Shown here: in pieces, positions 25,663 through 37,800 of the stretch
Numbering within the stretch: the first letter of the stretch is position 1
Layout: the number at the start of each line of letters is the position of its first letter
Assembly: GCA_022410635.1 (NCBI GenBank)
Contig: JAJVDF010000133.1
Coordinates: 1,583,418 to 1,647,417, forward strand
Source: Tretioscincus oriximinensis
Lineage: Eukaryota > Chordata > Lepidosauria > Squamata > Gymnophthalmidae
Length of the DNA stretch: 64,000 nucleotides
Direction: 5' to 3'
Translations under genes and position numbers: made by a program
The notes under the pieces: generated by a model
What the model was told of the DNA's origin: nothing
What the model saw: only the letters and a program-made list of their open reading frames with translations
Database searches by the model: none

Positions 25663-26262
25663 AATCATAGAGTTGGGAGGGACTTCCAGGGTTATCAGGT
25701 CCAATCCCCCCCCCCCGCCGCCGCCCAGACAGATGACTCTCCAGTCTCTGTTTAAAGACTTCCGGTGAAGGCGAACTCACCACCTCCTGTGGCAACCTGT
25801 TCCACTGGTTTATCACCCTGACTGTTAGGAAGTTTTTTTTCTGATATCTAATCTAAATCTATTCTCTTGCAGTTTCATCCCATTGTTTCTAGTCCTTGCA
25901 TGTGCCAAGGAGAACAAGGCTGAACCCTCTGTTCTGTGAAAAGCCCTTCAGGTATTTGTAGGCAGCTATCAAGTCTCCCGTCAGTTTTCTCTTTTGCAGA
26001 CTAAACATCCCTAGATCTTTTAACCGTTCCCCAAAGGACCTGTTTTCCAGACCACTTACCATCTTTGTAACTCTCTTTCGAACTTTCTCTAGTTTACCAA
26101 TCTCATTTTTAAATTGGGCCCCCCAGAACTGAACACAGAATTCCAAGTGCGATCTAACCAAAGAGAGGACTAATTACTTCATGTGATTGAGATTCTACGT
26201 TTCTCTTAATACACCCCAGGATTGTGTCTGCCTTTTTTGCAGCTGCTTCACTTGTGCAGAGC
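25663..26262 (-). mobile_element. CR1 LINE 3' part (minus)
   Basis: It begins AGAATCATAGAGTTGGGAGG and includes TTTATCACCCTGACTGTTAG, hallmarks of the reversed CR1 3' end. Minus-strand translation from 26161 gives [15 protein letters not shown] and [16 protein letters not shown], the end of the CR1 reverse transcriptase protein. A poly-C run near 25708 interrupts the sequence. The copy at 60521 is very similar. Confidence 0.82.
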
Positions 26263-29200
26263 AACTCCAGCAGGGCTCCTAACGGGGATCAATTGGTTCA
26301 GAAAATTTGCATGGTGCAGTCAAATGTGCACATTAGGGCCCTGGAGTTCATCGCATGCAGACTGATGCATACAGCCACACTTTCAGTTCCACGTGTCCTT
26401 TAATACTCCCAGCTCATCTAAGAGGAACAGATCCTGTGAAGGCTTCTAGAGTCTCCGGTTCCACATCCAGAAGTCCAGGTGGAGGCCAAGGGGCTTAATT
26501 CTGCTGCCCTTCCAGCCTTCTCCTGTTGCTCCTGGAAAGCAGCTTTGCCTAGACTTGTAGAGGGAGGGAGTGGCTCTTTCCTCACAAAAGCGTGTGGTAG
26601 CCCACGACTCTTCTCTGCCCCAGAGCCAGGGTTCTCCCAGGACCAGTCATTCCTGGGAAGCTATAGGTGCTGCCAAGTGCTTCCCTCTTCCATGTCCGAG
26701 CTAGGGGCAGGCTCTGCTTTTTCTGCCAGTCGAGTGGGCTGGGCACAGGCAGGCACCCAGAGGATAGCAGACTGGACATGCCAGCAGACAGCATTCATGC
26801 AGGCACATGCCCAGAATACACGCAAGCCTAAGCTGCCTAAGATTTGCTAGTCAATTAGCCTGAACATTTCCATGTGGAAAGCCTGCCTTTGGATGTTTCA
26901 GTTGAAGCAGAGCCTGTATGATTTCCCTCTGGCACCTGCCTTCTGGATATCCTTTGCCTCTTGCCTTAGAGGGCAAAGTGCCCTCTTGGTCCCAGAGAGC
27001 TCATTTGCGACAGCCAGTTCTTCTGCCCAACTAGCACAGGAGCAGCCTTGCCTTACAGAAACCTTGAGGGAAGAGCTGCTGGGCTGCTGCATGGCTTTGT
27101 GCCACCCAGGAGGAGGGTTCAGGGCCCTGCAGGGTCAAGAGGAGGCAAGGGCAAACTGGCCACATTCTCCTCCTCAAATAGGCTGGAGGATGCTGCCACC
27201 GTCTCCTTTTCTGCTCACAATACCTAAGCAGGCGTTGGTTGGGCTGCAGCGCACAGCGATGGCTGCTGCTCCAGGGTCACACACAGCTCCTTGGCTGTCC
27301 TTCCAGCATTTTGACAAAGAATGCTGTAATCGAGGTAAGGCAATGTCCGTAGGAGAATCAGAATTTCAGTGTTTATCACACACACGCCGTCCAAGCAAGC
27401 TGACTGTTAAACTGCCTCTGCCCAGACACTTGGAAGCTGACATCATGTGAAAGGGAAGATTATACTTCATTCTCCCCCCGAACGTTATTAAAAAGTGCAA
27501 GAGTCAGCCCGACGTTTTTACNGGGAATCATTCTTTAGAGTTGAGGAATAATGGTTTTTATTGTTAATTATTCCAGTCCCAGTAAACAGAAGAGGCTTCT
27601 TAGGTTTGTTCGTGGCGTTGACCCTGACTCTTGGGCATAAAGGATGGAGCAGTTGGCTCTAGATCTCAATGAAGTCACTTCTCACAAATGTGACCCCATC
27701 ATTGTATTCAATTTCTGGAGCAGCCACTTGGCATCTTCGCAGAAATGTCGAGGTAACAAGATTCTTCTGAGATTTGGGCTGGGAAAGATGATCAGACCCG
27801 CCAGCGCTCATGCCAAGGCAGGATTCTCAATTTTATCCTGCAGAGCATCTTTTATCACTCCCACAAGAGAAAGCGTCTTTGCTTCTGCACAGATTCCACC
27901 TGTAGCCAGAAAAAGATGGGCTCTGAAATTTGAAAGTATGCCAAGACATCTTCACACTGTATGCAGACCCAAGATTTGAGGCATGCCTGTGTTTTCAGGA
28001 GAGTTCATGGGAGGTACTGTGCCAAGGCTCACAGGGTTTGGAAGCCAGAAAAATCCTGGCTTGTGCCAGGGAGTTCTGCACAAAAAGAGCACGGAGTCAG
28101 CCTACACCACAAGATCTTGCCATGTCAGGGGCCTCTTGGAGGCACAGGAAAGTTCCCAGCACAGGGTGCATTTAGCAGCCCTTTGAGGGCCACCAGGCGA
28201 AGGTTCGGCTCAGCAATAAACACTCCAACAAACGAAAAAACACCTGCTATGGAAATTGCCATGTCTTTACAGTGTCTGGAAGCTGGTGCTTTGTGCCTGG
28301 ATTAGGACAGCTCTCACCGGAAAGGTTTTCCAACACAGCTTTGAACAGAGACATACGCCAGTTGTCTAGTTTACTAGCCAATTCTGGAGCCCTTTACTGA
28401 TACACATTTAAGTGAACAATGTGCGTTATGGGAAAACAAGCAGGGGGTTCAGTCCAGGTGCTTGAAATTAAATAACAGAATTATAAAACCATAGAGTTGT
28501 AAGGTCCCTCCAAGATCCTGGGATCCAGTCCTCTGCTCAATGCAGGATTCACTAAACCACTCCGGACTGATGGCTGCCCAGCCTCTGTTTGGAGACTCCC
28601 AGTGAACTCACCGGCTCCTGTGGCAACCTAGTCCTGATTGATCATTTTTGCCAAGTTTGAGAGACCCCCTCAGCCAGCTAGACAAGATTGCTGCACCCCT
28701 GAACTGCCTGCACGCCCACTCCAGGTGAATTGTGCCCTGGGGAAGGGTCCTCCTCTGCTACCATCCAGTCATGCAAAGCTTGCTAGTGATGGGGAGAAGG
28801 TTGGCCGAAAAGAGAGGCAAATGCCTTGAAGCTGGCAGGAGGGCTGGGCTTTCCCCCTTCCGTACAGAGGAGAGCGTCTCAGTTACCCCCGAGGAGGCTT
28901 CCCCAATACACAGTCACTGCTCAGGAATTCTGGAAGGAGGGAGCAAAAAGTGACCGATCGTGCATGCTGCCCACCCCAAACTGTTCCCTTCTTGCCTCAG
29001 CTTGGCACGTGTTGGCACAAGCCCAAAGCCTGCAACTGAGAGGGCCTAATTCCTCCAGGTTTCCCTTTCTTTTCAAACTCCAGCGTTACCAATTAATTTT
29101 CTTCATGGCCTTAAATGCAGAGCCGAAGTAAATTGCATAACAGAACGAAATATATCTTGTCCTTTTTCCTGTGAAGGAACGATGTCAGATCTGGGGTGTC

Positions 29201-31080
29201 AGATCTGGAATAAACTAGACTAGAATGACTTTCCCTTTTACCCGGCTACTTCTGATCCTTGCCAAGGGGAGCAGGAAGGATCCCGTCATGTGGCAGCAGG
29301 ATGGCAGATGAGGGGTGTATTGTGCGGGACAGCAGAATCTGACACTTGCTTGATGAGTGGCTGGCTGGTTCACAGTGCAGGTCAACTAGTTCTGTTTGCC
29401 ATTTTGAGTTCATTCCAAACTAAACGGCAATTTTTAATTTGTACATGTCTCCCCAGAAGAGAGGTCCGGTGGATTCTGCCCTTCCATAGAGCNAATGCCC
29501 ACGTGGCTCCCTCCTCTTTCCAGGCTGAGCCGTTGGAGGGGCAAAGGNCTGCCCAGCTGGTTATGAGGGGTTCAGCAAAGCATTCTGCCACAAGCATCCT
29601 GGGACAGAATGCATAGGAAAAAAATATTGAAGTTGGCAGGCATCAAATTTCCAATGCTCAGGACCCTTATCTGAAAACTCTGTGTGAATTTTTAGTCCCA
29701 GGCAGAATTTTCTCCTGGCTGCTTCCGTGGTAGATTACAGCACAGAGCATTGCCCGCCCGCCCCCCTCTCTCTCACACACACACATCTGAGGTCAGTCAA
29801 GACCCACAGTGACCCAGAGGGGAGAAGGCCCCACCCGTGAGAATCCTGAGGCTGGATGTCTGAAAGGTGGATTTGGTTTCTTCCTTGTGAGGGTGGGGGC
29901 GAAGGAGATTACAGATCTTCTTAAACAAATTCATCTGCTTGCACCAAGAGAGGGTTTTGGAACAAAAGAATGACGGCAGTAACTGGAGAAATGGGGAACT
30001 GCTTCCCACACCCTTTCCAGCATTAATCGGCGTTATCCTCCTGAGCTAAGACGGGCATTCATATGTCGGGAAACCTGCCAGAAGCACAAGTCCTCCAGAA
30101 GACCAGGGAGCCAAGGCAGGGCGTGAGCCCTGGTGCCAAGGAAGACCTCCTGTCTGGCCTGCCTGATAACCCCCTGGGAAGGTTTTGACCCATTCACAAG
30201 AGACTCCGAAGTGAGAAAGAAGAGCAATGTGCTTTCCCCACTGCAAGGGGCTCAAGAAAGGGCACTCCCTTGAAGGAGGAGAGCCACCTGCAGCTGGACG
30301 GTGCCTTACCTGACTCGGTCTGGAGGCACGTCAGGTTTCCCCTCCTCCTTCTGGTCCTTGCTTGGCCATCACAGAGAAAGCCCCAATGGCAACAATAGTG
30401 GCTACAAAAGAGAAAGAGAAGGCCAGGGGAGCTTCCCTTGGCCACCGTCTGTTCTCTTTCCTCTGCTCTTTCCATACCAATGCATGGGGAGCATACAAAT
30501 TCCATCCCCGCACACACAGGGACGACCCCGGTGTCCACCCAAGGCTCCTGCCTTAGCACAGTCCAAAGCCCACCGTGGCATCTGCCAACTGCACAAGCAC
30601 CTTGGGAGCTCCTGGGCGTGAAGCTCAGAATCCAAGCCAGGGGAACAGGGCGACACGGCTGGGCAGAGGCTGCGGTGCTTCAAGTACTTTATTCTTTTAA
30701 AATGGGCCAATTCACAGCTGACAGCACCATCCCAAGAGCACAAGCGCTTATGTTCTTATGAAAGCAGCGCCACAGGGTCGTCGCCTTCCTGACCCACACG
30801 CGCCAACATCTGCGGCTGAGCAAATCCCTGCTCCTTGCAGTGCGACAAAACACTCTGGCGCTAAGGAAGGCCTGGCGTGAGGGAGGGGCTGACTACAGGC
30901 TGGGGGTTGCAGCCCTCCTCTAAGCTGGAAAGCGCTTCCCGGGCGAACTGCTGATCTTTTCCCAACTGGGCTCTGGCTCCCTCTGGTTTCCCCTCTGCGT
31001 GAAATGCAACATTTCATTCTGACGAGTCCCGGGGAAGCCTATTCTGAACGATGCAGGCGCAAGGAGCCGGTTTCCCTTCA
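26263..31080. other. intergenic sequence upstream of CRABP2
   Basis: Apart from a CR1 fragment at 28483, this 4.8 kb shows no exon that I recognise and only short simple repeats, such as the CT/CA run near 29765. Distal CRABP2 regulatory sequence could lie here, but no retinoic-acid response element (direct repeat of AGGTCA) was seen by eye. Confidence 0.4.
28483..28645 (-). mobile_element. CR1 3'-end fragment (minus)
   Basis: AAACCATAGAGTTGTAAGG, CTCAATGCAGGATTCACTAA and CTCCTGTGGCAACC match the order of blocks in the copy at 60521, with more divergence and truncation. Confidence 0.65.
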
Positions 31081-31089
31081 CTCGGGTGT

Positions 31090-31860
31090 CCCAGGGCGGC
31101 GCAAGAGGAAGCTTTGCGTTGCAAAGACCTGACACGGCAGGCGGGCAGCCTTTCCTAAGCAAGGCAGCATCAAGGCCGGCAGCCGGCGCGCTGTTTACTC
31201 TGGAACTAGGCGCGCAGGGCAGCGTGACTCTTGGGGTTCAAGACTGGGCAGGAGGGAGGGCAGGAGGGNNNNNNNNNNNNNNNNNNNNNNNNNNNNNNNN
31301 NNNNNNNNNNNNNNNNNNNNNNNNNNNNNNNNNNNNNNNNNNNNNNNNNNNNNNNNNNNNNNNNNNNNNNNNGGGCAGGAGGGAGGGCAGGAGGGGCTCC
31401 ATAGCGCCTCGTTGCCCGCAGGGGAGGGGGGCTGCGTCCTTTTGGGGAGAGGGCCAGGCAGGAGGAGTCCAGGTGGGGCGGGGAAGAGGCTGCCCCTGCG
31501 CGTGTGGACCTTGTTGCTATGGCTCCCTCCTCCCACAGACAGGGGGCAAGGCAGGGGGAGGGGCCAGGCGGGGAAGGGAGCAAAGGGGGAAGCAGGAGAG
31601 GAGGCGGCATCGCTCATTCATTCTTCGCAGGGATCAGAGAGCAAACGCGGTGAGGGGGAAAAAGGCAGCGCAGGGGGAGCAGCACCTTCGGGCAGAAGCG
31701 GAGGCTTTGGACACCCCGCCGCTGCCGCCGCCCTTCTGCCGGTGCCTTTGCCAGCCTTCNCGCGCGGCGCAGAGATGCCCAACTTCTCCGGCAACTGGAA
31801 GATGAAAAGTTCAGAGAACTTCGAGGAGCTTTTGAAAGCTCTGGGTGAGCCAAACAGCCG
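31090..31860 (+). promoter_or_regulatory. CpG-rich promoter region of CRABP2
   Basis: GC-rich sequence with many CpGs leads to the CRABP2 start codon at 31775. It includes a G-rich repeat and an assembly gap. No TATA box is obvious close to the start. The exact transcription start is not defined. Confidence 0.6.
31246..31396. repeat. G-rich 12-bp repeat with assembly gap
   Basis: GGGCAGGAGGGA units occur directly before and after a run of 104 Ns (31269-31372). The gap therefore sits inside a tandem repeat whose true length is unknown. The repeated GGG runs could form G-quadruplexes. It lies about 400-500 bp upstream of the CRABP2 start codon. Confidence 0.8.
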
Positions 31861-34800
31861 CGGGGCTCCTTCGCCCTGGCCCAGGCTATTCTGGGAAGGG
31901 CTGAGTCAAGCGGTGGGGGAAAGGAACAGGCCGTGAGTCAGGGCTTAAAAAGAGCCCGTCTGCCCGGCACTCGCTCAGCTATAGATAGCTGGGAGCCCCA
32001 CAGGGAGCGCCCCGCCCGGCACCCGGAGCCCTGGGGAGGCGGCTGGCAGAAGGGTCATCCAGGCGGGCACCACCACGCCCGCGCTGTGCCAGTGCTCAAG
32101 AGCCCCATTGTGGGCAGGGCATGAGGAAGGAGCCCAGCTGGTGAAGGGCACCTGGGAGCTCCTGCGGCATTTGGGTCCTGAGCTAAACTCCCTCAGCTGC
32201 TCCTCCTCGGGGGGGGGGGGGGGGGCGGGGGGGGTCTGAAAGAGCCAAGCCTCGGAAGGGGGCCACTGTGGTTGATGGGCTGGTTGGGAGATGACACAGG
32301 GCAGCAGGCAGCGCTGTGCTGGGGGAGAGACTGAACGCACCCCCCTCCCCTTGGCCCCTTCCTAAGAAACTGTGGCTAGCCCTTGATGAAGCACTGACAA
32401 AGAGCATCATTACTCGGGAAAGAAGGGGGTTGCCTGCTTGCTCTTCCTCAGACCACAGAGGTGGCGTCCACTTCTTTGGGCTGGGTACAAGCCTGGCTCA
32501 GGGACCTGTGTCAAGGGCTGCTATTCTGGGTTGGGCAAGTAAGGCGACGGGGAGAAGTAGAATGGGCTTCCTGCAGCGCATCTGGACAGTGACGGGAGCC
32601 CAGAAGGATTCTCTGGGTAAGTGACTCACATCCCGGGCATGTGGGTAGGCACTTGTCCAATACGCAGAAGTAGACTCAATGGCCACTTTTTAGGGTCCTT
32701 GGTTGGCCACTGCTGGTGTGCTACAAGAGGAGCCCTGTGCACCTGTGCCAAGGATGCTGCCTCCCCTGGGAAGAAGCCCCTCCGCTCCCTTGAGGACCTT
32801 GCTTGCACTGGAGACTGCTGGGGGAGGGGCCCCGTGCCTGACCCAGGTCAGCCCCCCTTCCCCTGGGATGCAGCTGCCCACCGAACCCGAGGCCTTGCTG
32901 AGGAAGGGAGGCTGTTGGCGCCGGGTCACTCAGTTCTTCTTCTTAACTGTTATAAACCACAACAGGCTAAGAGGGAAAAGGCAATCTTGCAATGAGCCCT
33001 TGCAATCTTGGCTCAGGTCCTCCCTGTCCTTGCTTGGAGGCAGCTGCCTCCTGTGGAGGAGCCTCCCAAACTTTAGGTCCTGCTTGAGGTTCCAGTTACT
33101 CTTGGGATGCACCTGGGAATAAGCCAGGCTTGGGCAATAGAATGCTGATGCTCCTGTCGACCACCTGGGCTCAGCCTGTGTTCCTCCCAGCCACCAGGAC
33201 AAGACGCGCCAGTTAAAAAGCAGCTGTTCCCCCAGAGTCACTTAGGGTCTCCGGAAGCTCAGGGGATGGGGGCTTGTGGCCTCTTCCCAGAATAAGTGCC
33301 TCTTCCAGGAAGCTCCTTCCCTAATCTTCTCTGTGCGGTGGAGGCAACCGTGGAGCCAACCTGCATTGATCTCCGTATTCATCCAGACAACACAGGAGTC
33401 ACAGTCACAGCACCAGGCAGGAGGAGAGGAAGTTCAGCCAAAGGGACCAGTAAAATGGTGGTGATTAATGTAGATAAAGGTTGCACTGCAGGTAGCAGGA
33501 AGTGGCGAAAGAGGCAAAGGCAGGGAAGAAGCGGCACGGAAAACTGCAAAATGGGGCTGAGGGACTGGACTTGGCAGCACACAAGGGATGTGGCACCTTT
33601 GGACAGAAGGCCCACACCTAACGTCCCCGAGGCCCAGTAAGAGCTCCTTGCCCGAGGCAACACTGGGGAGCCTCCTGCACACTGGAGCCCAAGAGCAGGA
33701 CAGCACAGCTCACCAGCAGACACCTGAGCAATGCCCACAAGCCTTTAAAAAGGAAGGCATTACTGAGTACAGGAGACTGTTGACACAAACTGCTGAAGGG
33801 GGAAGTATCCTGTCCTTCCTGGGTACAAGGCAACTTCCAGTCATGGCCCAGGAAACATCTGAGGAGGAGTAACTTGCAGATCTTCCTCCCTGGCAACACA
33901 AGTATCAGCCACTCCAGCACACAGATATTATCCCGTGCCTTCACCGGTGCGTATCTGTGTGCATAGCACCAGTGCGTCCATCCACCTGGCATTTGTGAGG
34001 TCTAGGAAGCTGCCACACAAAGGGGCAGATAGCTACAAGTGACATCTGGCAAAAATGGATGGAAAATATAAAGACCCCCTGCTGCAACCTCCAAGAGGGG
34101 AGCTGGAGAAGCCCCGTACACGCGCACAGCAGTGGCTATGCCCTTTCCCCAGCAACAACCACTCCCCTTGCAGAGACTCAGGAGAGCATCAGGTCTTTAG
34201 CAGGAACAATGGAAATTTCTCCTCCTACAATGGAGGCCTTGGCAGGAAAACCTCCAGGCATTCTTTGGGGTGTTGGAAAGAAGGGGGGAATTGAGGGGGG
34301 AGGGAGTTCTGCCCCCCACCCACCCCAGGCAAATCCCAACTACCAAATCATTTAGTTTTTCAGCCAGGAAAATCTTTCTTTCCCCTCTCCCTGACCCCCC
34401 AGCACTGTAGTGCTGCCTTCCCCCAACAAAGCCTGAATTGGTCACGGCAAATACTTTCCAGGTTAGGGGGATGTGTAACATACTTCTGGATAATTATCAC
34501 ATACTTAGATTTCATCGGGTCCCCCCCCCCCACTGCCCGCCCCATCCACCACCAGGCAACCCTCCTCTGACGCGGGATTCCTGGGGCTGAAAATCTCAGA
34601 TGCTGGGGAAATTAGGAACAGGCGAGGGCTGGAGGCAGCGGCGGCAGCGGATGGAAAAAAACAAACCTGCCAAGGGCTGTTGTTAAACCCGCTCTTTCCC
34701 ATGAGTTGGGTCTAAGGCCAACTGAGCGGCACTTTTATGAGCTTCTTCAACACTCAGTAGGGGAAAGGGCCTTTCTTGCAGATAGCTGCCGCCCAGGAGG

Positions 34801-37800
34801 ACAAACTGGCCCCAGGCACAACATGGAGGGGTGGACAGGCGTTTGTGGCTAGGCTGGGGCTAATTCAGAAGGACTCCTTTAAATTCTTATGCCTGTGACT
34901 ATCCGTTTGAGGGGAGGAGGCAGGGCTCAACCATCAAAGCTCCCTGGGCTACTTGTGCCTCTCAGCCAAAATCCTCCACAGGGTCATCACTTGGCCAACG
35001 CAGAGCCAGGCGGTCTATGAAAGCTCACGCCACCTACCTACCCCCCCCCCCCGCTTACTGGACTTTCTAAACTAAAGCTGTCACACCTATTTCTCTGAAG
35101 CAGAGAGTATGGGAATGCTTTGGAAGAAAAGTGGGATACAGGTCAAAAGAAAACAGTGAGCAAGAGGACTTCCTTCCTGTCTCCAAACCTGCCCTCGGTG
35201 AAGCCCAATTTGACTCGGTAGAGCCACATGTCTTCAGCCTGAATCCATCTGAGGCCACTGGCCTTCATGTCACAAAGCTTTGCACTGGAGAGGTGCCACA
35301 AGGCTGCCTGGCTTTGCCTGTGGCCCTTGGTTAGCTTGACCCTTGCAAATTGGCTGTGGTTGGTTGGAGGCTGGACAGGATGCAAGGTCCATCATAAGAA
35401 CTTAAAGGGAGTCCTGCTGAATGCGGCCAGAGCCCACCTTGTCCAGTCTTCTATCTCACCCAGTGACCCACCATTTGCCCTTGGACATCTCATGCAGAAG
35501 AAAGCAAAACCAGTTATCTCCCCAACAAGTGGTACTTCAGGGATACATGGAGGTCAAGTGCATCAACAGTTACTAGAACAGATGCCCAGGTACTGCCTCC
35601 AGCTTGGAGAAACAGGCAGGACACCTCTAAATGTTCACTGTGGATATTTTTCCTCCTCCTTCTGCTTCAGATGCCCAGAAGCAACTGGGAGGCCACTGGG
35701 TGAGAAAAGAGGCTGGACTGTGGCTAATTCAGAAGGACTTCCTTAAATTCTTATGCCTGTGACCACCTGTTTGAGGGTTGGACGCCCTGAATCGGCAGGG
35801 AAGAGGCCCTTGCCTGTGCCTTCCAGTGAGTGAGGAATGAGCTTGGACAAGATTCTTCAGCCCTGTAGTCCTGTGTGGCTCTGTCCTCCTACTTGGCTGT
35901 TGCAAACGTTTTATGGAAACTGGGTGGGTCCACTAGCTGCATAGGGAAGCATTATGCGCAGCTATGTGGCCCTTGTGTCCAGAGATGGTGCAGGCCTGGA
36001 GAAGCTCTCGTTGCTCTGCAGTTCAAACTCCTTTTCTTTTCTGAAAGGGGGTGGGGTGATCAGACAGCTGTGGAGATTTCCCCCCAGACAAGTGCCTTAT
36101 CCTTGCCACACCCCTTGTTACATTTCAGTCTCTGTTCACATCTTGTAATAGTTTTGAAAAAGGGAAAACTGGCAACACCCAAGCTTTGTAAGCGTCTGTG
36201 GGCTGTGCAACCATGTTTCCTATAGGCATTATTCTTCCCAGAAGGAAGTGTTTGTGCTTCTTTTTCTCCATCCAAGGAGAGCCCCTTGGCTCCACCATCC
36301 CACCAGGGCTTTGGCTCACACCAGCAACAGCCAGAGCATCACTTTTTGTTAGGGGAAACGTTGCCTGGCCCTTCGCTTGGGGCTTCAGACTCAGTCCTCC
36401 CTGGCAGTCACAGCACTTCCCACATGTTTCCTCCCTCCTCATCCGTTGCACAACGACACATTTGTTAAAGTTATGCTGTCAGTACTTCTTTGCTGAGCTG
36501 TCAAGTTCAGGCAATTGTGTAACTCTGGTGCAAGAAAGTTCAGTGACAAGTAGCAGTTGCCAAGAAAGGTGACAAGACAATAAAGTCCCCCTTCCTCTGA
36601 GGGTGCCAAGGCTGAGAAAGGCTCCCCACTGGCTGCACAGGGGTCCCTGCTGCGTCGCATCTCCCTCCAGCTCCACAGAACAAGGCAAGATCAGTGTGGA
36701 AAAGCTCAGCCAGGACCTCTGGGCGCACACAGCTACACAGTTCCATGGGCCAAATTTGCTTTTCTGTTTATGCAGCTGCTATAATCCCAGACCTGCCAGT
36801 CGCATGTCTCCTGATAGCGGGAGAGATCTGATAATGGACTGAGAAAGAAGGATGAATAATAATACAATTATTTTGTCTAGAAGGCCAGTTGCTCCTTCCT
36901 GGGCACCTGTTACAACAGAGCTGGTGGACATCAGGTGCATGCGCAGAATTCAACACAGGGGCTTTGCTTTCGCACTCAGAAAAGACCCAGGGGATGCAGG
37001 TCTCTTGTTGGTTGATCTGTGCATTGCAAGGGATGAATTATTCTGGGCAGTGGCAGACAGGCAGCGGAGAAGGGGAGCTGGATGGCCTCTCCTGCTACGT
37101 TTGCCTCCTTCCTCTGCATCCCTTCTGTGTGTTGCTTCTTTGCAATTGAAAGTCTTTTTGCGCTGCAGAAGGTCATGCGGTTGGGAATAGGGCAAGCACA
37201 GCGGCAAGGCAAAGCATCCTGTCAGTGCTCTGGAATCGAGAGCCTCATAGGTGCAGCTCAGCCATTGCATCGGTGGCACCTGAGCAAGCTGAGGTCAGTT
37301 GCAGGCACGGCGCACATGTGGCACACAGACACAGACAACTTCCGGGGCTCCCTGNTTCTATGCTGTGCAAGAACAGACCTATGGCTTCCTTGGAATCTCT
37401 CATTGCGAACATCTGAATCTCTCCAGGACGAGGGTGGTCAGCAGGAAGTCCGCAGTTCTCACTGCTTCCCCCATTTTTGTTCCCGTCTCTTGGTGTAGGA
37501 GTCAATGTGATGCTCCGGAAGATAGCCGTGGCAGCAGCCTCCAAGCCAGCTGTGGAAATCAAGCAGGATGGCGACTCCTTCTACATCAAGACCTCCACCA
37601 CTGTCCGCACCACGGAGATCAACTTCCAGATAGGTGAAGAGTTTGAAGAACAGACTGTGGATGGGAGGCCTTGTAAGGTGCGGTCCTGCTGTTAATGAAG
37701 GGGGAAGAAATGCCTTGGGAAGGAAAGGGAGGGTGGCTCCCAGTGGACACAGGAAAGGTGAGGAGGGGGAAAGGTATCTGGTCTCATAAAAATGGCTAGA

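Larger units (their letters stand above)
31845..37498 (+). other. CRABP2: CRABP2 intron 1
   Basis: The intron has a GTGAGC donor and a TGTAG acceptor. It contains a poly-G run near 32210, a LINE fragment near 35393 and a short direct repeat (34859-34915 and 35723-35777). No exon or RNA gene was recognised inside. Confidence 0.6.

Noticed and set aside
26263..31770. retinoic-acid response element upstream of CRABP2
   Set aside because: Mammalian Crabp2 promoters have such elements, but no direct repeat of AGGTCA with spacing of 1, 2 or 5 was found by eye; part of the region is an assembly gap.
31086..31936. open frames spanning the N gap before CRABP2
   Set aside because: They include the N run as unknown residues and continue only because of GC-rich sequence; the real coding start is the CRABP2 ATG at 31775.
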